NCBI GenBank assembly: GCA_003955985.1
Contig: CP033784.1
Coordinates: 1,860,001-1,924,000 of the forward strand
Length of the DNA: 64,000 nt
Reading direction: 5' to 3'
Origin: Corynebacterium jeikeium
Lineage (GTDB): Bacteria > Actinomycetota > Actinomycetes > Mycobacteriales > Mycobacteriaceae
Shown here: positions 1 through 8,554 of the stretch, one piece after another
Layout: each line of letters begins with the position of its first letter
Position numbering within the stretch: the stretch's first letter is position 1
Made by a program: the position numbers and the translations under genes
The notes under the pieces: model-generated
Databases searched by the model: none
What the model was told of the DNA's origin: nothing
The model's input: the letters and a program-made list of their open reading frames with translations, nothing else

Positions 1-513
1 GGTGAATGGTTTACCGACGTCGGGATTCCCGCCAAGAGCGGTGTCGCCGGCGGCTTGCTGGGAGCGCTGCCTGGACAGGCGGGGCTCGCAGCCTTTTCGC
101 CGCGATTGAACGACCACGGCAATAGCGTCCGCAGCATTGCCATCTTCCGGAAGCTCTCCGAAGATTTGGGTCTTCATCTCATGGATGCCGATGCGATTGG
201 TTCGCGTGCGCTGCGCGGTACACGCGTCAGCAATGGCCGCTCGATCATCGAGATTCAGGGCCCCGTCAACTTCACTGCGGCCGAGATTGTTCTCAACAGG
301 TTGGCGACTTCCACACCGTCGGAAAGCGAAGTTGTCTTCGACGTCAGCCGCGTTGGCATTGTCAACCCGGTGGGACGCACGTTGATTCTGGAAGCGATGC
401 GACGTCTGAGCCACGAGGGCAAGGAGATCTTGTTCTACGACCCGGAGGGCGTACTGCCGAACCCAGATATGGGAGAGGGGCTGCTGCCGGTCATCCTCCA
501 AGATGCGCCGTAA
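1..513 (+). CDS. glsA: glutaminase with C-terminal STAS domain (3' part)
   Basis: The reading frame is open from base 1, so the gene starts to the left of the window; 170 residues are visible. The first ~55 residues (PAKSGVAGG, then an AAFSPRLNDHGNSVR-type stretch) match the C-terminal end of the beta-lactamase-like glutaminase fold, which hydrolyses glutamine to glutamate and ammonia. The last ~90 residues (IIEIQGPVNFTAAEIV to the C terminus) look like a STAS domain, a regulatory or protein-contact module fused to glutaminase in some actinobacteria. The family is clear. The role of the STAS part is inferred. Confidence 0.85.
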   Translation, partial: GEWFTDVGIPAKSGVAGGLLGALPGQAGLAAFSPRLNDHGNSVRSIAIFRKLSEDLGLHLMDADAIGSRALRGTRVSNGRSIIEIQGPVNFTAAEIVLNRLATSTPSESEVVFDVSRVGIVNPVGRTLILEAMRRLSHEGKEILFYDPEGVLPNPDMGEGLLPVILQDAP

Positions 514-611
514 ACTACGCTAACCGAAATCCAATATGGTGACGTTCGGGTAGTCTTGAACGATCGTAACGCTCGAAAGGCAGCAGCGCGAGAACAACCG
601 GAGGGATGTAA

Positions 612-1484
612 ATGCAGGTCAGCGATGTGGCATTAGTCTTCGAGGGCGGAGGGACTCGCAATAGTTACACGGCACCTTTCGTCGAGCGGCTACTTCGCGA
701 GAGCATCGATGTCGGCTGGGTCGGTGGCGTAAGCGCCGGCGCCTCTCACGTGGTCAATTACCTTTCCCGGGATATCCAGCGCTCTATAAATAGCTTCACT
801 GACTTCATCGCACAGCCGAACAGCAGTGGCTGGCGCCCAATGTTGCGCGGGCGGGGCTATTTCGATGCCGAGTACATCTACGAAGACGCGGGACTTCCCG
901 ACGGCGCCATGCCCCTGGATTACGAGACTTTTAAGAACAATCCAACTCCCTACCGGATTTCTGCTGTCCGAGCGGATACGGGCGAGACCATCAACTGGGG
1001 GCCGGACGATATCCCAGATCTACCTACGCTGATGAAGTACACTCGCGCCAGTTCGACGATTCCGGGTGTCATGCGTATGCCCTATATTGATGGCGTTCCG
1101 TTCGTCGACGGTGCACTGGGATCATCAGGTGGCATTCCCATTAATGCCGCCGAAGCAGATGGTTTCAAGAAGTTCCTCATCGTCCTGACTCGCCCGAAAG
1201 GATTCCGTCGCACCGCCCCTAAGCGCCCACAGCTACTGCGCCAGATTTTCCGCAGTAACCCGGTGGTGGCTGAGCTGCTTATCACTAGACACGAGCGCTA
1301 CAACGCTTCTCTCGATTGGGCTGCTGAGCTTGAACGAAAAGGCCAAGCATATGTTTTCTACGCCAATAACATGAGCATCACAAAGGCGGAGCGGAGGCGG
1401 TCGAAGCTGCTGCACAACTACGAGCTCGGCCGGGCGCAAGCCGATGCCGAATGGCCAGCAATTCGAGAGTTCATGGGCTTATAA
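612..1484 (+). CDS. patatin-like phospholipase family protein
   Basis: A 290-residue protein with the patatin signature: an oxyanion-hole loop (EGGGTRNSY, residues 11-19), a nucleophile elbow GVSAG with Ser41, and the catalytic Asp166 in a VDGALG motif. These form the Ser-Asp dyad of bacterial RssA/YjjU-type lipid acyl hydrolases. There is no signal peptide, so it should be cytoplasmic. The start is supported by GGAGGG at 600-605, six bases before the ATG. It stands alone, about 100 bp after the glutaminase gene. The substrate is unknown. Confidence 0.88.
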   Translation: MQVSDVALVFEGGGTRNSYTAPFVERLLRESIDVGWVGGVSAGASHVVNYLSRDIQRSINSFTDFIAQPNSSGWRPMLRGRGYFDAEYIYEDAGLPDGAMPLDYETFKNNPTPYRISAVRADTGETINWGPDDIPDLPTLMKYTRASSTIPGVMRMPYIDGVPFVDGALGSSGGIPINAAEADGFKKFLIVLTRPKGFRRTAPKRPQLLRQIFRSNPVVAELLITRHERYNASLDWAAELERKGQAYVFYANNMSITKAERRRSKLLHNYELGRAQADAEWPAIREFMGL

Positions 1485-1566
1485 CTCCCGCCACCTTTAG
1501 GAAGCTTTTCGTTCATTCCTCTTTACTGTGTACGTAACCTTGTGTTAACCTTTGCGTAGCGAACAA

Positions 1567-1715
1567 CCTCGTTAGGTAAGGCTCCTATATCCACATAGGC
1601 CGCTGCCCTGCACTTTATCGAGAGTTTCGAAAGACTCTCGAAGCAAGGGTCCATCTCAAGTGGCCACCTTTAGTTACGGCATTACATTGCCAACACTCTT
1701 AGGCGGGGAGCCATA
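1567..1715 (+). promoter_or_regulatory. M-box (ykoK) magnesium riboswitch
   Basis: The 5' half matches the M-box core closely: GTTAGGTAAGGCTCCTATAT (1571-1590), then GGCCGCTGCCC, a hairpin (CGAGAGT/ACTCTCG at 1619-1640) and the AAGGGTCCATC block that pairs back to GCTGCCC. A GGCGGGGAGCC element closes the 3' end near 1702. M-box RNAs bind Mg2+ and reduce expression of downstream genes when Mg2+ is plentiful. It lies in the long leader of the CBS-domain gene that starts at 1780. A short CTCCT/AGGAG pairing just downstream (about 1738-1753) could be part of the expression platform; that is inference. Confidence 0.88.
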
Positions 1716-1779
1716 ATTTTTCAATCAACAGAAATTCCCTCCTAGCAAAGGAGCTGGGATACCTGGAAAAGGATCCACA

Positions 1780-2304
1780 ATGACACAGACACAGAACACC
1801 ATCGCCAACTTCTTCAAGCCGAAGTCTTCAATCAGCCCGTACAGCCTCCTGCCTGACACCGTAAGCATGCACATGACGGATTCTTACATTGCGCTGCCGG
1901 AGGACATCACGGTCGGTGAGGCACTGAGCACCTACGCAGCCGAATTTGCTGGTCTCGATGACGATACCTGTGTCTTCCTCGTCGACGATGAAGGCTACCT
2001 GACCAGCGATATTACGCTGAAGGAACTCCGTGAGTACGCCGACCGCGATGCCTACATGAACACCGTCGGCGCCCCGGTGAAGGTCTTTGTCAAGCCCGAG
2101 GATCCAGCTGCAATCAGGGCTCGCCAGCTTATTGACGGGCCGCTCAGCGAGCTGCCCGTCGTCCGCAGCGGCAAGCTGGTAGGTGTCCTCACCGACCGCA
2201 TCTCTGAGCGCATTCTTGGCAGGACAAAGGCAGCTAAGAAGTCAAAGAAGTCCAAGGGATTCTTCTCGCCGATTACCGCGTTTTTCGGCGCCGCCAATAA
2301 CTAG
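1780..2304 (+). CDS. CBS-domain protein under M-box control
   Basis: A 174-residue soluble protein with two CBS motifs (about residues 28-85 and 90-145, the second reading ELPVVRSGKLVGVLTD) and a lysine-rich tail (AAKKSKKSKG). CBS pairs bind adenine nucleotides or metal ions; in the Mg2+ channel MgtE such a pair gates transport. This protein has no membrane domain. Its leader carries an M-box, so it probably works in Mg2+ homeostasis, perhaps as a free regulatory subunit (inference). An AAAAGGA ribosome site precedes the ATG, and a strong terminator follows at 2340-2371. Confidence 0.85.
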   Translation: MTQTQNTIANFFKPKSSISPYSLLPDTVSMHMTDSYIALPEDITVGEALSTYAAEFAGLDDDTCVFLVDDEGYLTSDITLKELREYADRDAYMNTVGAPVKVFVKPEDPAAIRARQLIDGPLSELPVVRSGKLVGVLTDRISERILGRTKAAKKSKKSKGFFSPITAFFGAANN

Positions 2305-2339
2305 GGCGACTAACTTGGGTAGACGACCCGAGTAACTCA

Positions 2340-2371
2340 ATAGGCCAGCTAGCGTTTGCTAGCTGGCCTAT
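2340..2371 (+). terminator. stem-loop terminator after the CBS gene
   Basis: A perfect 14-bp stem (ATAGGCCAGCTAGC and its complement) with a GTTT loop, followed by a T-rich stretch. It overlaps the first possible start codon of the MFS frame, which argues for the later MFS start at 2425. Confidence 0.85.
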
Positions 2372-2424
2372 TGTTGTTACCACACTGTTCTATCCCCACA
2401 GATGAGAGCCCTCAGGAGGCAACC

Positions 2425-3597
2425 GTGATACGAGACTGGATTCGGGTAGCCCTGGGCATGTTCGCGGTTGCGTTTGGAGCCAACCTCTTCGCACCACTCC
2501 TGCCCGCGTATCGAATAACCGATGCTCTCAACCAGTCCCAGGTCACCTTTCTCTTCGCCATCTACGTCGCAGGACTCATCCCCGCGCTACTCATCTGCGG
2601 CCCACTTTCCGACCGGCTCGGCCGTCGCGCCATCATCCGGCCTGCACTCATAACCTCTGCCGTTGGCTCAGCCGTCCTACTCACCGGCATCTGGTTCCAC
2701 TTCCCATCACTTCTGGTAGGACGTCTTATCATCGGCATTTCGATGGGCATGGTAATGGCCGCCGGTGCCTCGTGGATCAAAGAAATTGCGCCCGTCGCAC
2801 CTCAAATTTCTGCCCGGCGCGCAACCGTTGCACTCTCCGCCGGATTCTCCCTCGGCCCCCTGGCTTCCGGGTTGGTCGCAGAATTCACCCCGCGCCCTGA
2901 TGTCATCCCCTATCTTGTTCATCTCGCACTGCTGCTTTTTATCGCACCAATAACATGGAACGCTTCCGGAGGACTTCCAAACGCAGCGCACAGCGACTCT
3001 CCGCAACGGTTCTTCTCCTCCGCCACGCTTAGCCCGAGGTTCCTGTGGGCAGTCGCCGCTTGGGCACCGTGGGTCTTCGGCGCTGCGTGCACATCCTTCG
3101 TCGTCCTGCCAACAATCGCCGAATCCCGCTACCCCATCGCCTTCGCCGGGCTCATCGCCTGTATCACGATGGGCACCGGCGTTTTGGTGCAACCACTGGT
3201 CACTCGCATCAGTTCCAGCAGCTTTATCCCGCCAGCTATTTTCGGTCTTGGCTTAACGACGGTCGGAATGCTGCTCAGCCTCATCGTCGTACTCACCCAG
3301 AATGTGTGGAGCGTTTTCCCCGCTGCTCTGGCCCTCGGTGCTGCGTACGGCGTAATGATGGTCTCCGGCCTCCGCGAAGTGCAAATTATCGCACCGCCAG
3401 CCGAGTTGGGTGCTGCCACCGCTATCTACTATTCGCTGACCTATGTTGGTTTCTTCGCTCCTTTTGTTATTTCTTTCGCAGCGCCGAAATTCGGGTTTGT
3501 GCCCGTTTTCGTCTTCGGTGCGATTATTGCATTGGTATCCATGTATCCCGTGGCAAAGGTTGCGCAGTCTGCGGTGAGGTCCGACGGAGCGTCGTAA
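2425..3597 (+). CDS. MFS transporter
   Basis: A 390-residue integral membrane protein with about 12 hydrophobic segments and the MFS loop 2-3 motif GPLSDRLGRRAIIRPAL. It should be a secondary exporter of small molecules; the substrate cannot be read from the sequence. The GTG start at 2425 is chosen because AGGAGG (2414-2419) sits five bases upstream and the first MFS helix begins directly after it. The longer frame from 2356 starts inside the preceding terminator hairpin. The gene is monocistronic as far as can be seen. Confidence 0.82.
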   Translation: MIRDWIRVALGMFAVAFGANLFAPLLPAYRITDALNQSQVTFLFAIYVAGLIPALLICGPLSDRLGRRAIIRPALITSAVGSAVLLTGIWFHFPSLLVGRLIIGISMGMVMAAGASWIKEIAPVAPQISARRATVALSAGFSLGPLASGLVAEFTPRPDVIPYLVHLALLLFIAPITWNASGGLPNAAHSDSPQRFFSSATLSPRFLWAVAAWAPWVFGAACTSFVVLPTIAESRYPIAFAGLIACITMGTGVLVQPLVTRISSSSFIPPAIFGLGLTTVGMLLSLIVVLTQNVWSVFPAALALGAAYGVMMVSGLREVQIIAPPAELGAATAIYYSLTYVGFFAPFVISFAAPKFGFVPVFVFGAIIALVSMYPVAKVAQSAVRSDGAS

Positions 3598-3743
3598 AGC
3601 AGACGCGACTGAAATTCTTGTTTTTGGGAAGCGTGCTGAGACGAGCTCTTGTATTCTTTCTTTCACAAAAGCTTGGCTCCGGCCCAGGGCTCCTGGGCGG
3701 GTTGCATAGGTTGTTGAAATTCAGCTCGATGGAATGAGGAATC

Positions 3744-4628
3744 ATGAAGCAGCGCAGCTCTGGAATGTGGGAGAAGTTTGCGACAACTGTAGTGGCGGGT
3801 CTGGCAAGCGCCGCGTTGCTCACAGCATGTGGCTCGGGGGAAGAAAGCAGCAATGCCGGTGGTGAGGCAGGCAAAGAATCGACCAGCAAGATGACGAAGG
3901 CAGATGGGTCAGCTCCTGCTGCAGCCGAAGATCAGCTCCTGCTCACAAATGAAGTTCAAGGGGCGGACTTCTCCGGAAACAAGATCACCGGGTTCAAAGA
4001 TGCCATGGAGATGTTTTCAGAAGATTCCATGAAGTTTGAACCGGCCGAATGCGCCACTTTCACCAACTCAACTGAGGAATTGGAGAATGCTGCCGGCGCT
4101 TACACGGACATTAAGGAAGAGAACGTCACTGTCAGCGTCTCGGTATTGAAGAATCCTGAGGCGTACCAGAAGTACGAGGACAGCCTCGAAAAGTGCTCCG
4201 ACGTGACGGCTACGATGGATGCTTCCGACATTCTGAAAGACTCCATGGAAGGTCAGGAGATTTCTCCTGAGATGCAGGACATGTTTAATGACATGGACAT
4301 GACGACCACAATGAAACTGCACCGAGAAAAGTGGGAGCCAAATCTTTCCGTCAAGCCAGCTGAGTTCACTGCACACGAGACCAGTGCGAACATCAACGCC
4401 GGTGGCACGGATACTACGGCCACCAGCTACGACATTGTCAGGATCGTCAATGGCGTAATGGTAATGGTGTCCGCCGCCCCGACTCCGGATGTACCAACTG
4501 GCAACATGGAAAACACGACGGATCCCATGCAGATTCCAGAGGCAACTCCAGAGTCTAAGGAAGCGGCAAAGAAGCGTGCGTTGGAGGTCTTCGATGCCCA
4601 GGCAAAGAAGATTATGGATGCTGCTTAG
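3744..4628 (+). CDS. putative secreted lipoprotein, unknown function
   Basis: A 294-residue protein with a lipoprotein signal: basic start, hydrophobic stretch ATTVVAGLASAALL and lipobox LTAC with the acylated Cys29. A Ser/Gly/Lys linker follows, then an acidic, methionine-rich globular region (DMFNDMDMTTTMK near residues 178-192). It should be anchored to the outer face of the membrane. I do not recognise a named family. GAGGA at about 3736 supports the ATG. An unpaired-T GC hairpin (3682-3698) lies in the upstream gap. Confidence 0.75.
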   Translation: MKQRSSGMWEKFATTVVAGLASAALLTACGSGEESSNAGGEAGKESTSKMTKADGSAPAAAEDQLLLTNEVQGADFSGNKITGFKDAMEMFSEDSMKFEPAECATFTNSTEELENAAGAYTDIKEENVTVSVSVLKNPEAYQKYEDSLEKCSDVTATMDASDILKDSMEGQEISPEMQDMFNDMDMTTTMKLHREKWEPNLSVKPAEFTAHETSANINAGGTDTTATSYDIVRIVNGVMVMVSAAPTPDVPTGNMENTTDPMQIPEATPESKEAAKKRALEVFDAQAKKIMDAA

Positions 4629-4726
4629 TTTTTCTTCTTAGCCTACTGTTTTCTGAAACCACAGTTTTTGCGAAATAGCGGGACACAATTGCTGAGGAGC
4701 ATCAGCACACAAGTACCGGAGTCTCC

Positions 4727-5221
4727 CTAGAACTCCGTCAATTCCTGCACTTTGGGACTCCAGAACGCAGCTCGTGGCGCGTTGAGAGTTTTAAAGTGCG
4801 GGTTCGTTATTTCGTCAAGTGCGCGCACGTAGTCCGGCACAATATCCCGTGGAATTCTCAGGCCCATGGTCAGGTGCGGAATCCAGCGGGAGCCGCGGCC
4901 GTCAGGGTTGAGACGACTGATTGCGCGAGCAGCCTCTTCCAGCTCATCGCTTGTTTCTAATAACCATGCGACAGTCTGTTTACTCTTTGTGCCGAACACT
5001 ACCGTTCCTACCCTGCGAAACTCCGCAGGCATAAGCGGTGGGAGAATCTCGGCTGCTCGTTGGATTACCGCTGGGCTCATGGTCGGTGCGAAGGTGACCG
5101 TGATGTGCGGCTTCTGATTCTGCTGCGGGAATCCACGCTCTGCCAGTTGCACAAATATCTCTTTAACCTGCGCCTCTTGCTCAGGCAGAAGGTACATCAG
5201 GATGTTGTCGGGTGACACCAT
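4727..5221 (-). CDS. 2H phosphoesterase / 2'-5' RNA ligase-like protein
   Basis: 164 residues with the two HxTx motifs of the 2H phosphoesterase superfamily: HITV at His39 and HLTM at His116, about 77 residues apart as expected. Members act on cyclic phosphodiesters, for example 2',3'-cyclic phosphates in RNA metabolism. Length fits the bacterial family. The substrate is not known. The gene converges with the lipoprotein gene on its left and faces a 200-bp gap on its right. Confidence 0.75.
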   Translation of the reverse strand: MVSPDNILMYLLPEQEAQVKEIFVQLAERGFPQQNQKPHITVTFAPTMSPAVIQRAAEILPPLMPAEFRRVGTVVFGTKSKQTVAWLLETSDELEEAARAISRLNPDGRGSRWIPHLTMGLRIPRDIVPDYVRALDEITNPHFKTLNAPRAAFWSPKVQELTEF

Positions 5222-5426
5222 GTGACGTTTACTCCTCCCCTATTGCTGTCGGTCGACCCACTTGAAGCACTGACGAAGGGCGCATTACTAGAGCTCTTCA
5301 CCTAATACACTCAGGACCTTGCACTCCAGAGCATAGCGTAAGGATTTTCCACAATTTATAACCTACCTATAGGAATTTCTAGCCTCTTATTATTTCTCAT
5401 GGTAAAAACACTTTTTCATTGGGATA

Positions 5427-5867
5427 ATGGGGATGGGCAGGCTCCCTGAAAGCTCTCTAGACCATCTTCAAAGACAGTGCGGAGTGACGGCCAATTCTCC
5501 ACGCTGCACAAATACCGACACGGCCGGAAAGGTAAGTAAAGACACGGCACCGAAACCTAAAAAGACTACGCCCCCGAAGAATCAAAAGCTGGTGAAGAGC
5601 AAGACAAGCTTCAGTCGCGACGAGCTCGCTGATTTGCTGGAGACGCTGGCAGCTCGCATCCGCGCCGGGGAAGTGACTCTCGACCCTGGCGAGTCCGCGG
5701 TGACGACGACCATGCCGACATCGTTTAATACCACGATAGAAGTCGTCGATTCCCGAAAGCGTACCGGCATCGAGCGCGAGCTAGAGCTGGAAATTGACTG
5801 GATGGTCGACGAGGCTGGCGAGCCCATCGAAAAGCCAGGACCAGCATCTGGCTTCGCAATCTCCTAG
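5427..5867 (+). CDS. amphi-Trp domain-containing protein
   Basis: The conserved part (residues ~58-130: KTSFSRDELADLLETLAARIRAGEVTL, then a basic stretch and LELEIDWMVD) matches the short amphi-Trp domain, which is found in small proteins of unknown function in bacteria and archaea. A Lys/Pro-rich linker precedes it. The true start is uncertain: the annotated ATG gives 146 residues, and the first ~30 residues are not domain-like, so a later non-ATG start is possible. It stands alone on the plus strand. Confidence 0.6.
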   Translation: MGMGRLPESSLDHLQRQCGVTANSPRCTNTDTAGKVSKDTAPKPKKTTPPKNQKLVKSKTSFSRDELADLLETLAARIRAGEVTLDPGESAVTTTMPTSFNTTIEVVDSRKRTGIERELELEIDWMVDEAGEPIEKPGPASGFAIS

Positions 5868-5883
5868 CAGGCTTGTTGCTGTC

Positions 5884-6075
5884 CGGTTTGTTCCGCGCAG
5901 CACAGTAACCTGCATCGAAGGCTGCGTTCCACTGCTTGTACTGGTCGCCGAAACGGACGACAACCATATCCGCCTTCTCAATCAAAGTACGGGTGCGAAT
6001 GGAGTTGACCTTCGAGGACTGGTGATCACGCCAGAATCCCGCAGGTGCCTCCCCCAGGTGGTCGCACACGGGCCG
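5884..6075 (-). pseudogene. YtoQ-family remnant
   Basis: Reading the minus strand gives about 62 residues that look like the middle of YtoQ proteins: VCDHLG, FWRDHQSSKVNSIRTRT, LIEKADMVVVRFG, QYKQWNAAFDAGY. The N-terminal sheet and the C-terminal part after the GKP position are missing, and the flanking sequence is unrelated. It is read as a decayed gene fragment. YtoQ function is unknown. Confidence 0.6.
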
Positions 6076-6451
6076 AGTGTTTCTCGGGTTGTAACGCCGT
6101 CTATGCATGCTTCGAGTTAATGGGCTCAGGCTTTTGACAGCAGTGACATCGGCCCAGCGGCCAGGGTGATACTGTCCAATCTGTCGCACAATGAACTCCT
6201 GCACGCCGAGGAGCGCCCGTCGCCGAAACAACTCACTACCGCTCGCCATTTCCGCAGGTCACAGCGAACAGATTTGAGTCGTTTTGGTCGATTTTGCGTC
6301 CTTTGGCCGTCATTTACCGCTGCGGCACTGGCCGACAAGCGAGCCGTCGTCAAGCAACACCCAATTACACCCGTCAGGCACCCACGCCTCCCCACATCGC
6401 ATGAGGTGACGCTAACCTAATTCAGGAAAATTCGCGACGAAGGGAACGCGC
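6076..6451. other. gap without a supported gene
   Basis: Short frames occur on both strands but none has family-like sequence, a convincing ribosome site or a full-length domain. The stretch next to the YtoQ remnant may hold further decayed coding sequence. Nothing else is seen. Confidence 0.4.
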
Positions 6452-6694
6452 ATGGCCAAGGGCAAGAAAGGCGACAAGGGCAAGAAGAAGGACGCCGCCA
6501 AAGCCGCGAAAAAGCTCGCCGGCAAGGACCCCTTCAAACTGGCTGCGATGACACCGAAGAAGAAGTGCTGCAAATCCGGCATCCGCTGCCTGCGCTGCCC
6601 CGTGGTGCTACACAAGCTCAATCGCGAGATCAAAAACGGCGAAGTCGACCATGCCGCCCTGCTGCTCGTCACTGCGAAAGCCCGGATCCGGTAG
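6452..6694 (+). CDS. small basic Cys-cluster protein
   Basis: An 80-residue protein: residues 1-36 are almost entirely Lys/Ala/Gly, and residues 37-53 carry a cysteine cluster (KKKCCKSGIRCLRCPVVL) that could bind a metal or a nucleic acid (inference). The last 30 residues are ordinary helix. Similar small Lys-rich proteins with CC...RC..CP motifs occur widely in actinobacteria and remain uncharacterised, to my knowledge. An AAGGGA ribosome site lies about eight bases before the ATG. Confidence 0.65.
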   Translation: MAKGKKGDKGKKKDAAKAAKKLAGKDPFKLAAMTPKKKCCKSGIRCLRCPVVLHKLNREIKNGEVDHAALLLVTAKARIR

Positions 6695-6716
6695 CCGGCC
6701 CTCGCCCGTTACCTTG

Positions 6717-6948
6717 TGAGTGTCCCCGATAATGGGGATAGTCGCTGGTCCCGGTATGGCTTACCTGCCCTGTAGTTTCCATAATCCGGGGGGGTGTTGC
6801 CGCCGGGTGCCAGGACTTTCGATGACAGCTGATAGGGACACGGCCAGTTTTAAACTAGGTCTCTTTGTAACGTGGGTGCTTGCAACGAAGGTCATGACAC
6901 CAGCGACTGGAACAACGCCATACCCATCTCGTTTTCTAGGAGCTCATC
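6717..6948 (+). ncRNA. candidate bridge-RNA region of the IS110 element
   Basis: In IS110 elements the non-coding region upstream of the transposase encodes a structured bridge RNA that pairs with target and donor DNA. This stretch has the right position and size, no coding sequence, and several potential stems (TCCCC/GGGGA at 6722-6737; a GC-rich block CCGGGGGGG...GCCGCCGGGTG around 6786-6810). The assignment rests on position and family knowledge. No loop-target pairing was worked out. Confidence 0.4.
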
Positions 6949-8160
6949 ATGTCTCCGGAGCATTCCATCGACATATTCCTTGGGTTAGACGTCGGCAAAT
7001 CTGAACACCACGCCTGCGCCTTAGACCGTGATGGCAACAAGGTCTTCGACAAACCGTTGCCTCAACTCGAATCCGAACTAGCAGGCGTTTTTCACCAGCT
7101 TCAGAAGCTTGGCACCGTGCTCGTGATCGTCGACCAACCCAACACCATCGGCGCACTACCGATTGCTGTAGCCCGGGACTGCGGTTGCGAAGTCGGATAC
7201 CTGCCAGGTCTTGCGATGCGCAAAGCTGCAGATCTCTATCCGGGACGTGCAAAAACAGACAAACGCGACGCATTCATCATCGCCGACACCGCCCGCACAA
7301 TGCCCCACACGCTACGTGCCGTCGACCGCAATGATGAGGTACTCTCCGCCCTAAAGATGCTGTCCGGCTTCGATGATGACATCGCCCGCGATTGCACTCG
7401 CACTGTCAATCGGCTTCGCAGTGTCCTCACCCAGATCTACCCCAGCCTGGAACGAGTTTTTGCTGGTAGCACCCTGACTCGCACGCCGATCCTGGAATTA
7501 TTGATCCATTACAAGGGACCGCAGGGGCTAAAAAGAGCCGGATACCAACGAGTGTTGAACTGGATGATCAAGCGCACACGTAAAGACCCCACCCCGCTGG
7601 TAGACGACATTTTTACAGCGCTGAAAGCTCAAACAGTCACCGTGCCTGGAAGCGATGCCGCCGAGTTAGTAATTCCTCAACTGGCTGCAAACATCCAGGC
7701 CCTCAAAGAGCAACGAAACACCATTGCTGAGCAGGTTGAAGAGATGCTCGCTGATTTCCCTCTTTGTGAGGTCTTGATGAGTATGCCCGGAGTCGGCATC
7801 AAGACCGCAGCGCAGATCCTTCTTGCGATCGGTGATGGCTCCGACTTCGCTAGTGCTGGCCACTTAGCTGCTTATGCTGGAATAGCACCCGTGACTAGAC
7901 GATCCGGTTCGTCGATCAGAGGTGAATTCCCGGCACGGTCAGGCAATAAACGACTGAAAAACGCCTTGTTCTACTCCGCATTCGCAGTTATCCGCAGCCA
8001 CGAACCGTCACGGCGGTATTACGACCGCAAACGCGCTGAAGGAAAACGCCACAACGCAGCAGTCATCTGCCTGGCACGACGCCGATGCAATGTCATCTAC
8101 GCGATGCTGAAAAACAAGGAGTTCTTCCGCGAAATCCCGCCACGCCCCGTCGCCGCATAA
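6949..8160 (+). CDS. IS110-family transposase
   Basis: 403 residues. The N-terminal DEDD RuvC-like domain starts with FLGLDVGKSEHHA (Asp14) and includes RAKTDKRDAFIIAD. The C-terminal Transposase_20 domain has MPGVGIKTAAQIL, the catalytic-serine region of the family, and AAYAGIAPVTRRSGSS. Length matches intact IS110 transposases, and there is no frameshift, so the element may be active. The ATG at 6949 gives the canonical N terminus, with AGGAGC about eight bases upstream. Confidence 0.92.
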   Translation: MSPEHSIDIFLGLDVGKSEHHACALDRDGNKVFDKPLPQLESELAGVFHQLQKLGTVLVIVDQPNTIGALPIAVARDCGCEVGYLPGLAMRKAADLYPGRAKTDKRDAFIIADTARTMPHTLRAVDRNDEVLSALKMLSGFDDDIARDCTRTVNRLRSVLTQIYPSLERVFAGSTLTRTPILELLIHYKGPQGLKRAGYQRVLNWMIKRTRKDPTPLVDDIFTALKAQTVTVPGSDAAELVIPQLAANIQALKEQRNTIAEQVEEMLADFPLCEVLMSMPGVGIKTAAQILLAIGDGSDFASAGHLAAYAGIAPVTRRSGSSIRGEFPARSGNKRLKNALFYSAFAVIRSHEPSRRYYDRKRAEGKRHNAAVICLARRRCNVIYAMLKNKEFFREIPPRPVAA

Positions 8161-8303
8161 AGCCCCAAAGACGAAGCCGACCAGCACACGCTGGCCGGCT
8201 CCTAGGCACGCCTAAGAAACTACTCCCAAGACTGTGCTCGTCAACATCGGTCTGGCACTTGACAAAAACATAGGGACACCCCCCCCAGCCCGCCGTCAGG
8301 CCC

Positions 8304-8423
8304 GACCCATGAGCAGTGGTGTCGCGCTCTGTATGACACTGGTACCGGTTCTCCTGGGCTACCTGCTCTTCGGACACCGGCTCACGCACGTCACTCCAAG
8401 CACCGCGACAACGCTCCAGCGAA
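8304..8423 (+). pseudogene. EamA/DMT-transporter fragment beside the IS
   Basis: About 38 residues (SGVALCMTLVPVLLGYLLFG, then HRLTHVTPSTATTL) match the penultimate helix region of the second EamA repeat in drug/metabolite transporters. Upstream is IS sequence, and downstream the frame turns into unrelated residues. The rest of the transporter is not in the window, so this is a remnant. Confidence 0.55.
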
Positions 8424-8554
8424 CTCCCGCCAGGTCAGGAAGTTTTATTCCCCCGACATGAGGCCTCGGCCAGAACCGGGAATGTGACCGTCGGAGGATG
8501 GCACCTTGTGTATCCTTTGAGTGTCATTGAGCCCTGAAGGAGCAAGAAAGTAGC

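Larger units (their letters stand above)
6700..8285 (+). mobile_element. IS110-family insertion sequence (ends approximate)
   Basis: One DEDD transposase gene with a ~250-bp non-coding stretch on its 5' side and ~120 bp on its 3' side. The sequence ATAGGGACAC occurs at 6832-6841 and again at 8270-8279, and its complement GTGTCCC occurs at 6720-6726. These mark likely termini, but the exact ends cannot be set by eye because IS110 elements lack classical inverted repeats. To the right lies a broken EamA gene. Confidence 0.7.

Noticed and set aside
2356..2424. Longer MFS start at 2356
   Set aside because: The codon lies in the loop of the preceding terminator hairpin, while AGGAGG precedes 2425.
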